Assembly (NCBI RefSeq): GCF_018024495.1
Contig: NZ_CP071696.1
Coordinates: 2,790,001-2,854,000 of the forward strand
Reading direction: 5' to 3'
Origin: Agromyces archimandritae
GTDB lineage: Bacteria; Actinomycetota; Actinomycetes; Actinomycetales; Microbacteriaceae
Length of the DNA: 64,000 bases
Under the pieces are notes generated by a model that worked only from the letters and a program-made list of their open reading frames with translations, made no database searches and had not been told where the DNA came from. Positions 45,108 through 53,170 of the stretch are shown in pieces (position 1 is the first letter of the stretch; each line of letters opens with the position of its first letter). Both the position numbers and the translations under genes were made by a program.

Positions 45108-45570
45108 CGTCGAGGTGAATCGGAGGCGGAGATGAGACTCCACCATGTTCAGGTTTCCATGCCGCGTGGCGAAGAGGACGAGGCGCGTCGCTTCTACGGA
45201 GACGCGCTCGGCTTGCAGGAAGTGCAGAAGCCGCCGTCCCTGGCCGGCCGCGGTGGATGCTGGTTCCGCGCTTTCGACGGGGGAGCCGTCGTCGCAGAGA
45301 TCCACCTCGGGGTCGATGACCCGTTCATCCCGGCGCGGAAGGCGCACCCGGGTCTGGTCTGCGGGTCGCTGGATGAGCTCGAAGCGACGGCCGCACGCAT
45401 CGAACGCGGCGGCTACGAGCTCTCCTGGGCGGAGCGGGACACGTTCGAGGGGTACGTCCGATTCCACGCTCGGGATGGCTTCGGCAACAGGATCGAAGTG
45501 CTCACGCCTGCGGAATAGGCGTACGTCAGGGAGGGATCCTTCCCGGCATGTCTGCAAATGACGCTCGGAT
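45091..45570. repeat. 480-bp direct repeat, left copy
   Basis: This segment (end of the relE gene, whole VOC gene and downstream spacer) recurs at 63030-63509 in the same orientation. I count two base differences, in GCGCTTTCGA versus GCGCCTTCGA and CGGGATGGC versus CGGGACGGC. The right edge of this copy falls exactly at the outer terminus of the IS21 element. Confidence 0.9.
45132..45518 (+). CDS. VOC-family (glyoxalase/bleomycin resistance-type) protein, copy 1
   Basis: The 128-residue protein has a vicinal oxygen chelate fold: LHHVQVSMPRGEEDEARRFYGDALGLQEV at the N-terminus, GGCWFRAFDGGAVVAEIHLGVDDPFIPARKAHPGLV in the middle and a FHARDGFGNRIEVL-like end. Possible metal ligands are the first His pair, the Glu in AEIHLG and the final Glu in RIEVL. 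It may be a glyoxalase-like lyase or a drug-binding protein; the substrate is unknown. The second copy, 17,939 bases downstream, encodes the same protein apart from silent changes as far as I can see. Confidence 0.85.
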   Translation: MRLHHVQVSMPRGEEDEARRFYGDALGLQEVQKPPSLAGRGGCWFRAFDGGAVVAEIHLGVDDPFIPARKAHPGLVCGSLDELEATAARIERGGYELSWAERDTFEGYVRFHARDGFGNRIEVLTPAE

Positions 45571-45705
45571 GACGGCGCTCACTGAAATTCCTCGGTTCTG
45601 CTCATCGATATTCCCCACCCTGGGTCGCTCCGTCGCATGAGGCGGGCCTTCCTCGATGCTGGAGGTCTCTGACCACGCACCAGCCCGAGGAAGGCCCTGT
45701 TTCTC

Positions 45706-47034
45706 ATGCTCTCAGAGAGGAGCAGCGTGGACATCCACGCTCTGAAACGGCAGGGGTTCACGATCAGCGAGATCGCCCGCCGCACCCACCACGACCGCAA
45801 GACGATCCGCGCATACCTGGCCGGTGAACGCAAACCTGGGGTCCGTAAACGCGCGGCGCCAGACGGGTTCGACGTGTTCGTCGACTATGTCACCGCACGG
45901 CTGGTAGAGGATCCGCATCTGTGGGCGGTGACACTGCTGGACGAGCTGCGTCCACTCGGCTACGACGGGTCGTATCCGACGCTGACCCGGCAGATCCGCG
46001 ACCGTGGGCTGCGGCCGGCATGCGTCGCGTGCGCGCATGTCACGAAACGCGCGAACGCCGTGATCGAGCACCCGCCCGGGGAGGAGACTCAGTTCGACTG
46101 GGTCGAGATGCCCGACCCGCCCGCCCATTGGGGATTCGGTCGCAAGACCGCATACGTCCTCGTCGGCTCTCTCGCGCACTCCGGTGTTTGGCGGGCGGTG
46201 ATCTCGCCGTCGATGGACACCCCGCACCTGCTCGCCGCGATGACAGCACTGCTCGGCCTGTTGGGCGGGCTGACCCGGGTCTGGCGCTTCGATCGGATGC
46301 GCACCGTCCTGGACCCGGGGACCGGGGATCTCACGGCGATGTTCGCGGGGTTCGCGAAGCACCATGGCGTCACCGCGGTGGTCTGCCGACCACGGTCAGG
46401 TAACCGCAAGGGCGTCGTCGAGAAGAACAACCACACCGCCGCGCAACGCTGGTGGCGCACACTGCCCGACGACCTCACCCTCGAGCAGGCGCAGGCCAGC
46501 CTGAACGCCTTCGCGGTCGGTCAGGATGCCCGGCGCCGTGAGGGCGAGCAGGGGTCGAGCACCGCGGTGGCCATGTTCGCGAACGAGCGACTCAGACCGC
46601 TGCCCACAGCAGCGTTCCCGGTGATCGTGACCGAGGAGCGCACCGCGACACGGCAGGCGCTGATCGACTGGCGCGGGAACCGCTACTCCGTCCCACCCGA
46701 ACTCGCCGCCGCGAAGGTGACCGTCTCCCAGCGCCTCGGCGCCGACATCATCGACATTGCCACCCTCTCGGGCGCGGTCATCGCCCGTCACCGGGTCGCT
46801 GAGCCCGGACTCGGAGTCACCGTCCGCGACACCGGGCACGTCACCGCGCTCGAGGCCGTCGCTCTGGCCTCGGCGCCACCGGGCCGCCCGCACCGACGCA
46901 AGGAACGCATCCCACCCGGCACGGCAGCACTCCGCGCTGCAGCCCTCCTCACCGGGCCTGCCGCGCCCGTCTCGACCGTGATCGATCTGGCCGCTTACGA
47001 GCAGGCCGCGAAGAACAGGAACACCCTCCGATGA
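45706..47034 (+). CDS. istA: IS21 transposase IstA
   Basis: The 442-residue transposase has an N-terminal HTH (KRQGFTISEIARRTHHDRKTIRAYLAG, about 14-38) and a DDE integrase core with Asp in EETQFDWVEM near 126, Asp in WRFDRMRTV near 197 and Glu in GVVEKNNHTAAQRWW near 240. A C-terminal beta domain contains RGNRYSVPPE. It looks intact. Its stop overlaps the istB start by four bases. Confidence 0.92.
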   Translation: MLSERSSVDIHALKRQGFTISEIARRTHHDRKTIRAYLAGERKPGVRKRAAPDGFDVFVDYVTARLVEDPHLWAVTLLDELRPLGYDGSYPTLTRQIRDRGLRPACVACAHVTKRANAVIEHPPGEETQFDWVEMPDPPAHWGFGRKTAYVLVGSLAHSGVWRAVISPSMDTPHLLAAMTALLGLLGGLTRVWRFDRMRTVLDPGTGDLTAMFAGFAKHHGVTAVVCRPRSGNRKGVVEKNNHTAAQRWWRTLPDDLTLEQAQASLNAFAVGQDARRREGEQGSSTAVAMFANERLRPLPTAAFPVIVTEERTATRQALIDWRGNRYSVPPELAAAKVTVSQRLGADIIDIATLSGAVIARHRVAEPGLGVTVRDTGHVTALEAVALASAPPGRPHRRKERIPPGTAALRAAALLTGPAAPVSTVIDLAAYEQAAKNRNTLR

Positions 47035-47849
47035 CCACCACCACACCCGCCCCGACCAAGACGGACGCGTCCGTCTATCAGCAGCTGCGCGGCCACCTCG
47101 CCGAACTGAAACTCGCCGACGCCGCTGACGCGCTCCCCACGGTCCTCGACCAGGCCGCCGCGGAGGGCTGGTCGCTCACCCATGCGCTCGAACGGCTCCT
47201 GCAGATCGAGGTCACCGCGACCGAAGCCCGCCGCCTCACCGGCCGGTTCCGCTTCGCGAACCTGCCCACCGGCGCCACCCTCGACGACTTCGACCACGAC
47301 CACGCCTCCGGCATCGACAAGTCCCTACTCGCCGAGCTCGGCACCTGCCGATTCATCGATACCGCCACGAACGTGTTGTTGATCGGCCCGCCCGGAGTCG
47401 GGAAGACGCACATCGCGACCGGCCTCGGGCACGCCGCCGTCACCGCCGGCTACCGCGTCTACTTCACCTCCGCCGCAGACCTCGCCGCCCGCTGCCACCG
47501 CGCCGCGATCGAGGGGAAATGGTCCACGATGATGCGGTTCTTCGCCGGACCCACGCTCCTCATCATCGACGAGCTCGGCTACTTGCCAGTGCCCGCAGAA
47601 GCCGCGTCCGCCCTGTTCCAAGTCATCAACCAGCGCTACCTGAAGACCTCGATCGTGATCACCACGAACCGGCCCGTCGGCGCCTGGGGCGAGGTCCTCG
47701 GCGACACCACCGTGGCCGCAGCCATGCTCGACCGACTCCTACACCGATCCGTCGTCGTCACACTCGACGGGCCCTCCTACCGGCTCCGCCACCACGCCAC
47801 CGCAGCCGACGAACTCCGCCGCGCCACGACCGGCACAAACCTGCACTAA
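47031..47849 (+). CDS. istB: IS21 helper ATPase IstB
   Basis: The 272-residue AAA+ protein has an N-terminal helical region, Walker A IGPPGVGKTHIATGLG near residue 117, Walker B LLIIDELGYLPV near 177 and the Sensor-like ITTNRPVGAWGEVLGD near 210. It regulates IstA-mediated strand transfer and target choice. It is intact and overlaps istA by ATGA, so the element may still be able to move. Confidence 0.92.
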   Translation: MTTTTPAPTKTDASVYQQLRGHLAELKLADAADALPTVLDQAAAEGWSLTHALERLLQIEVTATEARRLTGRFRFANLPTGATLDDFDHDHASGIDKSLLAELGTCRFIDTATNVLLIGPPGVGKTHIATGLGHAAVTAGYRVYFTSAADLAARCHRAAIEGKWSTMMRFFAGPTLLIIDELGYLPVPAEAASALFQVINQRYLKTSIVITTNRPVGAWGEVLGDTTVAAAMLDRLLHRSVVVTLDGPSYRLRHHATAADELRRATTGTNLH

Positions 47850-47912
47850 CCTGACCTCGCGACCTGGGGAACTTCGGTGAGCAACTCTGGGGAAAACCGG
47901 CGAGCGCCATCA

Positions 47913-48262
47913 ACATCGCGCTCAGGCGACTTGTCGGTCGAGTTCGCGATGACCACGAACGTGCTCGCGTGCTGGCAATCGTGGACGCGCTGGACATGTT
48001 CGACGAACTGGCGGAGTGGGACGTTGGAGCGAAGCGTAAGCCGCTGGTCGAGAAACTGCTCACTCTTGGTTTCGATGTGTCCGCAACGGTGTCTCGCGGG
48101 CAGCAACCAGATGAAGCCCTAATCAATCGGGTCAACTCCGTGAAGAGCGATGCGAACGGCTGGCTCGCCTACCAGGAGAGGCAGCGCGAACTCCAACGCG
48201 AACAATGGCGTGCTGAAGCGGCGAAGAAGAAGACGGCACACGCGAAGGACGCCGAGAGTTGA
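47913..48262 (+). pseudogene. 3' remnant of a gene cut by IS21, family unknown
   Basis: An open frame runs directly out of the IS21 right end (from 47912) and ends at 48262. It reads about 116 residues, including RRLVGRVRDDHERARVLAIVD, a middle MFDELAEWDVGAKRKPLVEKLL and a Lys/Glu/Ala-rich helical tail ending AHAKDAES. No start codon with a ribosome site precedes the continuous helical sequence, so it is best read as the C-terminal part of a larger protein whose 5' end was removed. Codon use is less GC-biased than the chromosome. A shorter protein starting at the GTG 47969 could still be made. I do not recognise the family. Confidence 0.6.
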
Positions 48263-48305
48263 CTAATGGGCTCTCGCGGGGTGGTACGCGACCAGGTTTG
48301 ATCGC

Positions 48306-50054
48306 CTAGTTCGTGAGTGTGTTCGACATGTGCGAGCCGAGATAGCCAACGCTCACGTACCCCACTTTCGAATAGGTGTCGTCGAAGTACATCCGAGGTG
48401 CGACACCCGTCAGGTTAGAGAGCTTGAGATGCGCGAGCATCAGGGTCTCGCCAGACGGATCGACAGTTGTATCGACGGGGAGCATTCGTTGTGCCCGGTA
48501 CTTGTCGTTGTTCTTGACGGACTCGCTCTCCGTCCAGACGATCTTTCCCACACGCACGAGGCACCCGTGGTTGCTGAACTTGACGTACTGGCTCAGCGAA
48601 TGGTCAAACTTTCCTTCGTTCCGAGCGCGTGAGTACGCGTCGAACGTGAGGAGCGCATCCCATGCCTTCATCACCGCCGCCGCACCGAGCGCCGTGTGCT
48701 CGTCGAGTTCGAGCGCTTCCTCGACATCGCCAGTGAACCGCACGCCGCTGAGTGTCTTCACTCGGTCAAGCAGTTGCGCGAAGGTCTCGGGGTACGCATC
48801 CTGGGTGTCGTCGTCCTCGAACGACCAGGCAGCTTCCGCTCCTTCGCCACCAAGTTCGGTGAGCTTCCGCTGGAGGTACGCGATCTGCCGCTCCAGTTTG
48901 GCGGCTTCGCGGCGGGAGCCGTTGAGCGCTTCGTAGTTCTCGTCGCTCTCGGTTTGCACGAGGTCGAGAAGCCCCTCGGCGAGTGATGCACGGTCTCGTA
49001 GTTGCCGGTTCTCGTCGAGAGTCTTGACAACTTGACCCTCCGCCTGCTCCGCGAGTTCGCGCCAGACAGCCTCATCATCGCTCGTGCCCTCCAGCGGACC
49101 GTCGGTCTGCTCATGAAGAAGCGCGAAAGGTTGCAGACGCTCACGCCGCAGAAGCTCATAGTCCACTTCGCGTAGCGCGTCGGGGATACGGATCGCAGCC
49201 AAGCGCTTGAGTTGAGCGTTACGGAGGATGCGCTGGATACGTCTCTCGTCGCTGTCCTCAAGAGTCGAGGCGTGCAGCAGCCTGTGGTTGAACGCGTCCT
49301 TGGGGTCGGTGAGGTCTGCTCCGGGCAGGAACGTACGCATCGCGCCGGCGGAGACCCAGTGCCCCACCGCGCCGTAGGTGCGGTTGAAGACGGCTCGGGC
49401 TTCGGGCGCGAGGACGTATCCGATCCCCATGCCCTGAATCTGACCGACGCGCTTCGTCGATCGAGCCGCCCACTCGGTTACGTCGGTGTCGTTCGGCGCG
49501 GCGGTCACGAGGACTGCGCCGATTCGCTGGTCGTCTCGGAGAATCCGGGCAAGCTCATCGACGTGGTTCTGGTTCGCGATGATTTGGAACTCGGAAATCG
49601 GCTCCGCTTCGCCGTCATGCATGTTGATCGTGTCGAGGATGTCGCGGACGAAGGTGGGACGACCGCTGAGTTGTACCTCTTCGACGACGCGACCACTTCG
49701 CAGCGGGTAGACGAGCGTCGGCGGCTCAACGTCGACCCACAACCAGAGCCGGTTGTCTGCCAGCGTGATCGTGACGTTGGTCACGCCGGTTCGCGACGTA
49801 TCTGCGTTCGTGTACCAGACTGGCGCGTCCCATTCTTCGACGAGAGTCCAGCGCTTCGCCATGATGCTCTCGTCGGGGCTGACGAAGGTGACCCCCGTGA
49901 TCGTTGCGCCCGCCGCGTTGGTGATGCTCCCCGAAGCCGGAAGCTCGGCGAAGCCCTTCTTACTGGTGACCCACTTCGCGAACGCTTCAATGAGGTCACT
50001 GAGGTTCTGCTGAGTCGGATCAGCGGTCAGGATTGTGCGGTATCCCAGCGACAT
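48306..50054 (-). CDS. Unrecognised 582-residue protein of the defence cluster
   Basis: I do not recognise a named family. The N-terminal half (about 1-300) looks globular, with a beta-rich region RWTLVEEWDAPVWYT, LWLWVDVEPPTLVYPLRSG around 100-120 and a segment ILRDDQRIGAVLVTAAP near 170, followed by GIGYVLAPEARAVFNRTYGA near 210. A coiled coil follows (about 340-430), then a globular C-terminal domain ending KVGYVSVGYLGSHMSNTLTN. I recall similar endings on large actinobacterial proteins of unknown role. It starts at ATG 50054, runs opposite to the methylase operon, and has lower GC than the chromosome. A phage-defence sensor or effector role is only inference from location. Confidence 0.7.
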   Translation of the reverse strand: MSLGYRTILTADPTQQNLSDLIEAFAKWVTSKKGFAELPASGSITNAAGATITGVTFVSPDESIMAKRWTLVEEWDAPVWYTNADTSRTGVTNVTITLADNRLWLWVDVEPPTLVYPLRSGRVVEEVQLSGRPTFVRDILDTINMHDGEAEPISEFQIIANQNHVDELARILRDDQRIGAVLVTAAPNDTDVTEWAARSTKRVGQIQGMGIGYVLAPEARAVFNRTYGAVGHWVSAGAMRTFLPGADLTDPKDAFNHRLLHASTLEDSDERRIQRILRNAQLKRLAAIRIPDALREVDYELLRRERLQPFALLHEQTDGPLEGTSDDEAVWRELAEQAEGQVVKTLDENRQLRDRASLAEGLLDLVQTESDENYEALNGSRREAAKLERQIAYLQRKLTELGGEGAEAAWSFEDDDTQDAYPETFAQLLDRVKTLSGVRFTGDVEEALELDEHTALGAAAVMKAWDALLTFDAYSRARNEGKFDHSLSQYVKFSNHGCLVRVGKIVWTESESVKNNDKYRAQRMLPVDTTVDPSGETLMLAHLKLSNLTGVAPRMYFDDTYSKVGYVSVGYLGSHMSNTLTN

Positions 50055-50179
50055 CGAAGCTCCTAAACGAGCGGCGGTGTGACCGCTCTGCAAGCTCATG
50101 CTAGTCACGGCGGTCGACATCGCCGGATGCCTCTTGTCATGCGTCGACGGGCGACTTCTCGAGGGCGAAACCGGTCGTC

Positions 50180-50328
50180 GCTGTCTCAAAAGGCGTCAGC
50201 CTGCTGCATGCGTCCGCACGTAGGTGTCGCCAGCGGTTCTATCTGCGGACTTGCCCGGACGAGGGCAACGGCCGAACTGCCGCTTCTTCGTCGGGGATCT
50301 GCTGTCTCAAAAAGGGAGCTGTCTCAAG
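50180..50328. repeat. Three copies of an IS5-like terminal motif
   Basis: GCTGTCTCAAAA occurs at 50180-50191 and 50301-50312, and GCTGTCTCAAG at 50318-50328. The sequence resembles IS5-family (IS427 group) inverted-repeat ends as I remember them. The 333-base stretch 50055-50387 that holds them has no convincing gene. The motifs are probably scars of an IS5-type element, in keeping with the transposase-like domain encoded just upstream at 50388. Confidence 0.5.
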
Positions 50329-50387
50329 AGTCGGAGCCGCACCACGAGACGGGCCGAGCATCAGCTCTCGGAAGGTGGTTGGGGCGA

Positions 50388-51245
50388 TCAGGTCTCGCCG
50401 AGCATTCGCGTGATCTGCTCCCATCGGCCGTCGGCGGCGAGCTGTCGGTATCGACGCGCCACCGTCTGCCACGACCCGAATGACGGTGGGAGCTCACGCC
50501 AGGGGATGCCGTAGTGCGCGCGATAGCGGATGGCGTTCACGACGGTGCGTGCGTCCGCACTGGGGCGGCCGCGGTTCCCTGGATCTGCCGGCTGCAGGAT
50601 GCGCGCGACCCGTTGCCATTGCTCGTCAATGAGCGGCCGAAAACGGGGACTGGTTGCTTCGGCGTTCTCAGCTGCCCCGGGCGAGGGGTTGCCGGCGCGC
50701 TGGTTGCTGCTGCGAGCGGCAACGATCACGCCGCGCGTCGTGTCGCACTCCGCGCATCGGGCCGTGTGTGGAGGCTCGTCTGCTCGACCGGTTGTCACGA
50801 ACGCGGCGTGCTCGCACGTGAGCTCGACGTACCAGCTGAACAGCGGGCCAGATGAGGCGGGGGACAGGAGCTCGCGCAGAACGTCGATCTGGCGCGGGCT
50901 CAATGGTGGTGGAGGGCAGCATCGATGGCAGTGGTCGGTCGAGCAGTCCTGAATCCTCCAGAACCCGAATCCGCACGCCGTGTGTGCTGAGCGGAAGGCG
51001 TCGTTGTCGGACACGGCGTCGAGTATTGGCGGCTCTTCGGCCATGCCTTCCACATCGCGCAGTGCTCGGTGGCATGCGCGGCATGGCTCGCCGGCGGCGA
51101 AGGCGTCATACGGCTGGTACAGACCTTCCGATGACCATCGCTTTCGTCCGGCCTCGAACATGGCCGTCTGAGCTTCGTGAGAGAGAGCCGCGGCGCGTGA
51201 GGTGCGATGAACGGACCGCGAGGTGGGCTCGTCTGGCGCTTGCAC
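50388..51245 (-). CDS. Cys-rich protein with C-terminal IS5-transposase-type (DUF4096) DNA-binding domain
   Basis: The 285-residue protein starts at a GTG with GGAGGAGA upstream. The first part has CxxC-like and His/Cys clusters (GEPCRACHRAL near 53, DHCHRCCPPPP near 105, LTCEHAAFVTT and ARCAEC near 140-165) that look like treble-clef zinc sites. The last 85 residues are a clear IS5-family transposase N-terminal domain: LIDEQWQRVARILQP, GNRGRPSADARTVVNAIRY and GIPWRELPPSFGSWQTV. No DDE catalytic part follows; the frame stops soon after. It could be a domesticated DNA-binding protein or a fusion left by a decayed IS5 element. It is divergent from the C-protein-like gene. Confidence 0.65.
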   Translation of the reverse strand: MQAPDEPTSRSVHRTSRAAALSHEAQTAMFEAGRKRWSSEGLYQPYDAFAAGEPCRACHRALRDVEGMAEEPPILDAVSDNDAFRSAHTACGFGFWRIQDCSTDHCHRCCPPPPLSPRQIDVLRELLSPASSGPLFSWYVELTCEHAAFVTTGRADEPPHTARCAECDTTRGVIVAARSSNQRAGNPSPGAAENAEATSPRFRPLIDEQWQRVARILQPADPGNRGRPSADARTVVNAIRYRAHYGIPWRELPPSFGSWQTVARRYRQLAADGRWEQITRMLGET

Positions 51246-51327
51246 GGGTTTTCTCCTCCGTTGATGCGATGACCGAGAGAGGCGAGGTCGCTCCCCTGTC
51301 GATGCGGACCAGAAACAGGAAGCGATA

Positions 51328-51347
51328 ACTTCCTGGAAGTCATGACT
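51328..51347. promoter_or_regulatory. Two overlapping palindromes over the regulator start (C-box-like operator)
   Basis: ACTTCCTGGAAGT (51328-51340) and AGTCATGACT (51338-51347) are both perfect inverted repeats; the second contains the ATG at 51342. A GATAACT (51324-51330) could be the -10 box of a nearly leaderless transcript. Restriction-modification controller proteins bind paired GACT/AGTC boxes in such promoters, so autoregulation is likely. Confidence 0.65.
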
Positions 51348-51584
51348 ACCAGCCTCAAGGCTGGAGAGGTGGCAGAACCGCTGAAGAAGGTGCTGGGATC
51401 GCACGTGCGCGGTCTCCGCCTCGAGCGTCGCCTGTCGCAGGAGGAGCTCGCTGAACAACTCGGAGTGTCTGCCCGATACCTGGCCGGCATCGAGCGCGGC
51501 GAGCGGAACCTCACATTGGACTCGGTAGACGCCCTCGCTGGGCAGCTGAACGTTGCGGCGGATGTGCTTCTGATGCGTGTATGA
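51342..51584 (+). CDS. Small XRE-family regulator, controller (C) protein-like
   Basis: The 80-residue protein is nearly all helix-turn-helix: VRGLRLERRLSQEELAEQLGVSARYLAGIERGERNLTLDSVDALAGQL, given here as a region (about 22-70). The size and the pattern ERNLT..S...LA match C proteins that time endonuclease expression in restriction-modification systems. The start lies inside a palindrome, with almost no leader. It overlaps the next small ORF by ATGA and precedes an EcoRI-family methylase, which supports a controller role. Confidence 0.82.
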   Translation: MTTSLKAGEVAEPLKKVLGSHVRGLRLERRLSQEELAEQLGVSARYLAGIERGERNLTLDSVDALAGQLNVAADVLLMRV

Positions 51585-51808
51585 CCCGAGGCTGTGCGTC
51601 GGGTTCGTTTCGACGAGCCGTCGATGAGCTGATCCGCTCAGGTCTGCAGAGGAATGGCGGGCAGTTCGAACCCCGCTCCGTGTTCGGTTTCATCGCGTCG
51701 CTCGATGAAGTGGTGGCGCGCTGCGGCGTCACCGACCTGCTCCTTCGCCGACTCGTGGCCGAGCACTCTTGCGACTCCGAGCCACGGCAGGAGGTGGGCA
51801 AGCCGTAG
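51581..51808 (+). CDS. Small ORF coupled to the controller gene, hypothetical
   Basis: The frame encodes 75 residues, including FRRAVDELIRSGLQRNGGQFEPRS and a helical SLDEVVARCGVTDLLLRRLVAEH. Its ATG overlaps the controller stop (ATGA), which favours translation. I recognise no family. It could be a small partner or just a readthrough frame; codon bias is only moderately gene-like. Confidence 0.45.
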   Translation: MTRGCASGSFRRAVDELIRSGLQRNGGQFEPRSVFGFIASLDEVVARCGVTDLLLRRLVAEHSCDSEPRQEVGKP

Positions 51809-51949
51809 CGACAGCGGGATCATGCTGTAGCGAGCAGCAGAAGCGCCGTGCCGTGCGTCCCGTCCCAGGAGGTGTCGGCCGTCACGGATACGATATGCAC
51901 ACGAGGAAGTGCCGCGATCCAGTGCGGTACCGGATCAGAGAGGGAGAGC

Positions 51950-53170
51950 ATGTCGACGGTCGCGAATCGGACTTCGAGCCTCAACGCGGCCAAGGCGGCC
52001 AAGAACGACGAGTTCTACACGCAATGGGCGGACATCGAGCGCGAGGTCAACGCTTACCTCGAGTACGACCCCGACGTGTTCCGCGGCAAGGTTCTCCTGC
52101 TTCCGTGCGACGATCCCGAGTGGTCGAACTTCGCAAAGTTCTTCGCCCTCCACTTCGTCGAACTTGGGCTCAAGAAGCTGATCTCGACGTCGTACGCCCC
52201 AGATAGCAATCCCGCGCTTTTCTCGTACGAGCCGACCCTCTTCGAGATGGATGATCCGAAGTTTGACGAGACCAAGACCCGCGCCAACGGGAAGAAGTTC
52301 GTCCTCGAGCCTGAGGACATCAACGGTGATGGTGTAGTCAACATCGATGACCTGCAGTGGGACTATCTCGAGGGCGACGGGGATTTTCGCAGTACCGAGG
52401 TCACCGCGCTGCGAGACGAAGCTGACATCATCATCACCAACCCGCCGTTCAGCCTGTTCCGCGAGTTCCTGACGTGGATCCAGAAGGGTGCGAAGCAGTT
52501 CTCGATTATCGGCAATGAGAATGCAATCGCCTATAAGAACGTGTTCCGACTGATCAAGCAAAACAAGATCTGGAAGGGCGCGACGGCGAACAGCACAGAC
52601 ATGGTCTTTGGCGTACCCAAGGGGTATCCGGTCAAGGAGAGCGATCGACTTAAGGCCGAGAAGCTCGGTTATCCTCCCGACGATGAGCATCACTACACGC
52701 GTCTTGGTAACTCGTGCTGGTTCACCAACATTGAGCATGGACGACGGCACGAGCCGCTCCAGCTAATGACGATGGCGGACAACCTGCGCTACAACAAGAA
52801 GCTGATCACCACCCTAGACGGCGGGACGACGTACCAGCGCTACGACAACTTCGATGCCATCGAGGTTCCGTATACCGATGCGATCCCGTCGGACTACGAG
52901 GGAGTCATGGGTGTCCCAATCACCTGGTTGGCCAAGTACAACCCAGATCAGTTCGAGATCATTGGGACGGACGAAACGGACTATGAGCCAACCAAGCTCT
53001 ACAAGGCGAAGCGGAAGGTGGTCAATGGCAGTCCGGTGAAGTCGAACACAGGCTCAGGTGGAGGCTACATCCGCGTCGAAGCATTCGGATCCGGCACCTA
53101 CTTCGACGTTGGGTATCCCGTTAGACGTATGTACAAGCGGATCTTCATCCGCCACCGGAAGGACGCCTAG
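51950..53170 (+). CDS. EcoRI-family adenine-specific DNA methyltransferase
   Basis: The 406-residue protein matches the M.EcoRI family of N6-adenine methylases: [22 protein letters not shown] (about 12-33), [22 protein letters not shown] near 48-69 and the catalytic motif [14 protein letters not shown] at 163-174. An EF-hand-like segment, [13 protein letters not shown], lies at 123-135. The ATG at 51950 follows AGAGGGAGAG. Codons such as ATA and AAA and the lower GC mark it as transferred. Its stop overlaps the DUF262 gene start (TAGTG). It should methylate host DNA at a target that cannot be read from the sequence. A cognate EcoRI-like endonuclease is absent; other nucleases follow. Confidence 0.88.
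   Translation: MSTVANRTSSLNAAKAAKNDEFYTQWADIEREVNAYLEYDPDVFRGKVLLLPCDDPEWSNFAKFFALHFVELGLKKLISTSYAPDSNPALFSYEPTLFEMDDPKFDETKTRANGKKFVLEPEDINGDGVVNIDDLQWDYLEGDGDFRSTEVTALRDEADIIITNPPFSLFREFLTWIQKGAKQFSIIGNENAIAYKNVFRLIKQNKIWKGATANSTDMVFGVPKGYPVKESDRLKAEKLGYPPDDEHHYTRLGNSCWFTNIEHGRRHEPLQLMTMADNLRYNKKLITTLDGGTTYQRYDNFDAIEVPYTDAIPSDYEGVMGVPITWLAKYNPDQFEIIGTDETDYEPTKLYKAKRKVVNGSPVKSNTGSGGGYIRVEAFGSGTYFDVGYPVRRMYKRIFIRHRKDA

Larger units (their letters stand above)
45570..47912 (+). mobile_element. IS21-family insertion sequence
   Basis: The element of about 2343 bp carries istA and istB. Its ends are related inverted repeats starting TGA(C/T)GGCGCTC (45570 onward, and 47912 reading inward). Each end holds a second internal copy of the GCTCA(T/C)CGA..TTCCCCA motif (from 45600 on the left and to 47883 on the right), the multiple terminal repeats typical of IS21. 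I find no matching target duplication: the left flank is GCTCGGA and the right flank ACATCGCG. It cuts into a gene whose 3' part continues at 47913. Confidence 0.88.

Noticed and set aside
47884..47912. IS21 right end placed at 47883 instead of 47912
   Set aside because: The inner motif at 47883 matches the inner left motif at 45599, but a further outer pair TGA(C/T)GGCGCTC aligns without gaps, and the left outer end coincides with the repeat boundary, so I prefer the outer ends.
50180..50328. Repeated GCTGTCTCAA motifs considered as a CRISPR array
   Set aside because: Only three short copies at irregular spacing, no spacers of uniform length, no cas genes. IS5-type end scars are a better reading.
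51581..51808. Minus-strand frame opposite the small coupled ORF
   Set aside because: It overlaps the regulator gene, is Ser/Arg/Pro-rich in the way of antisense frames, and has no ribosome site.
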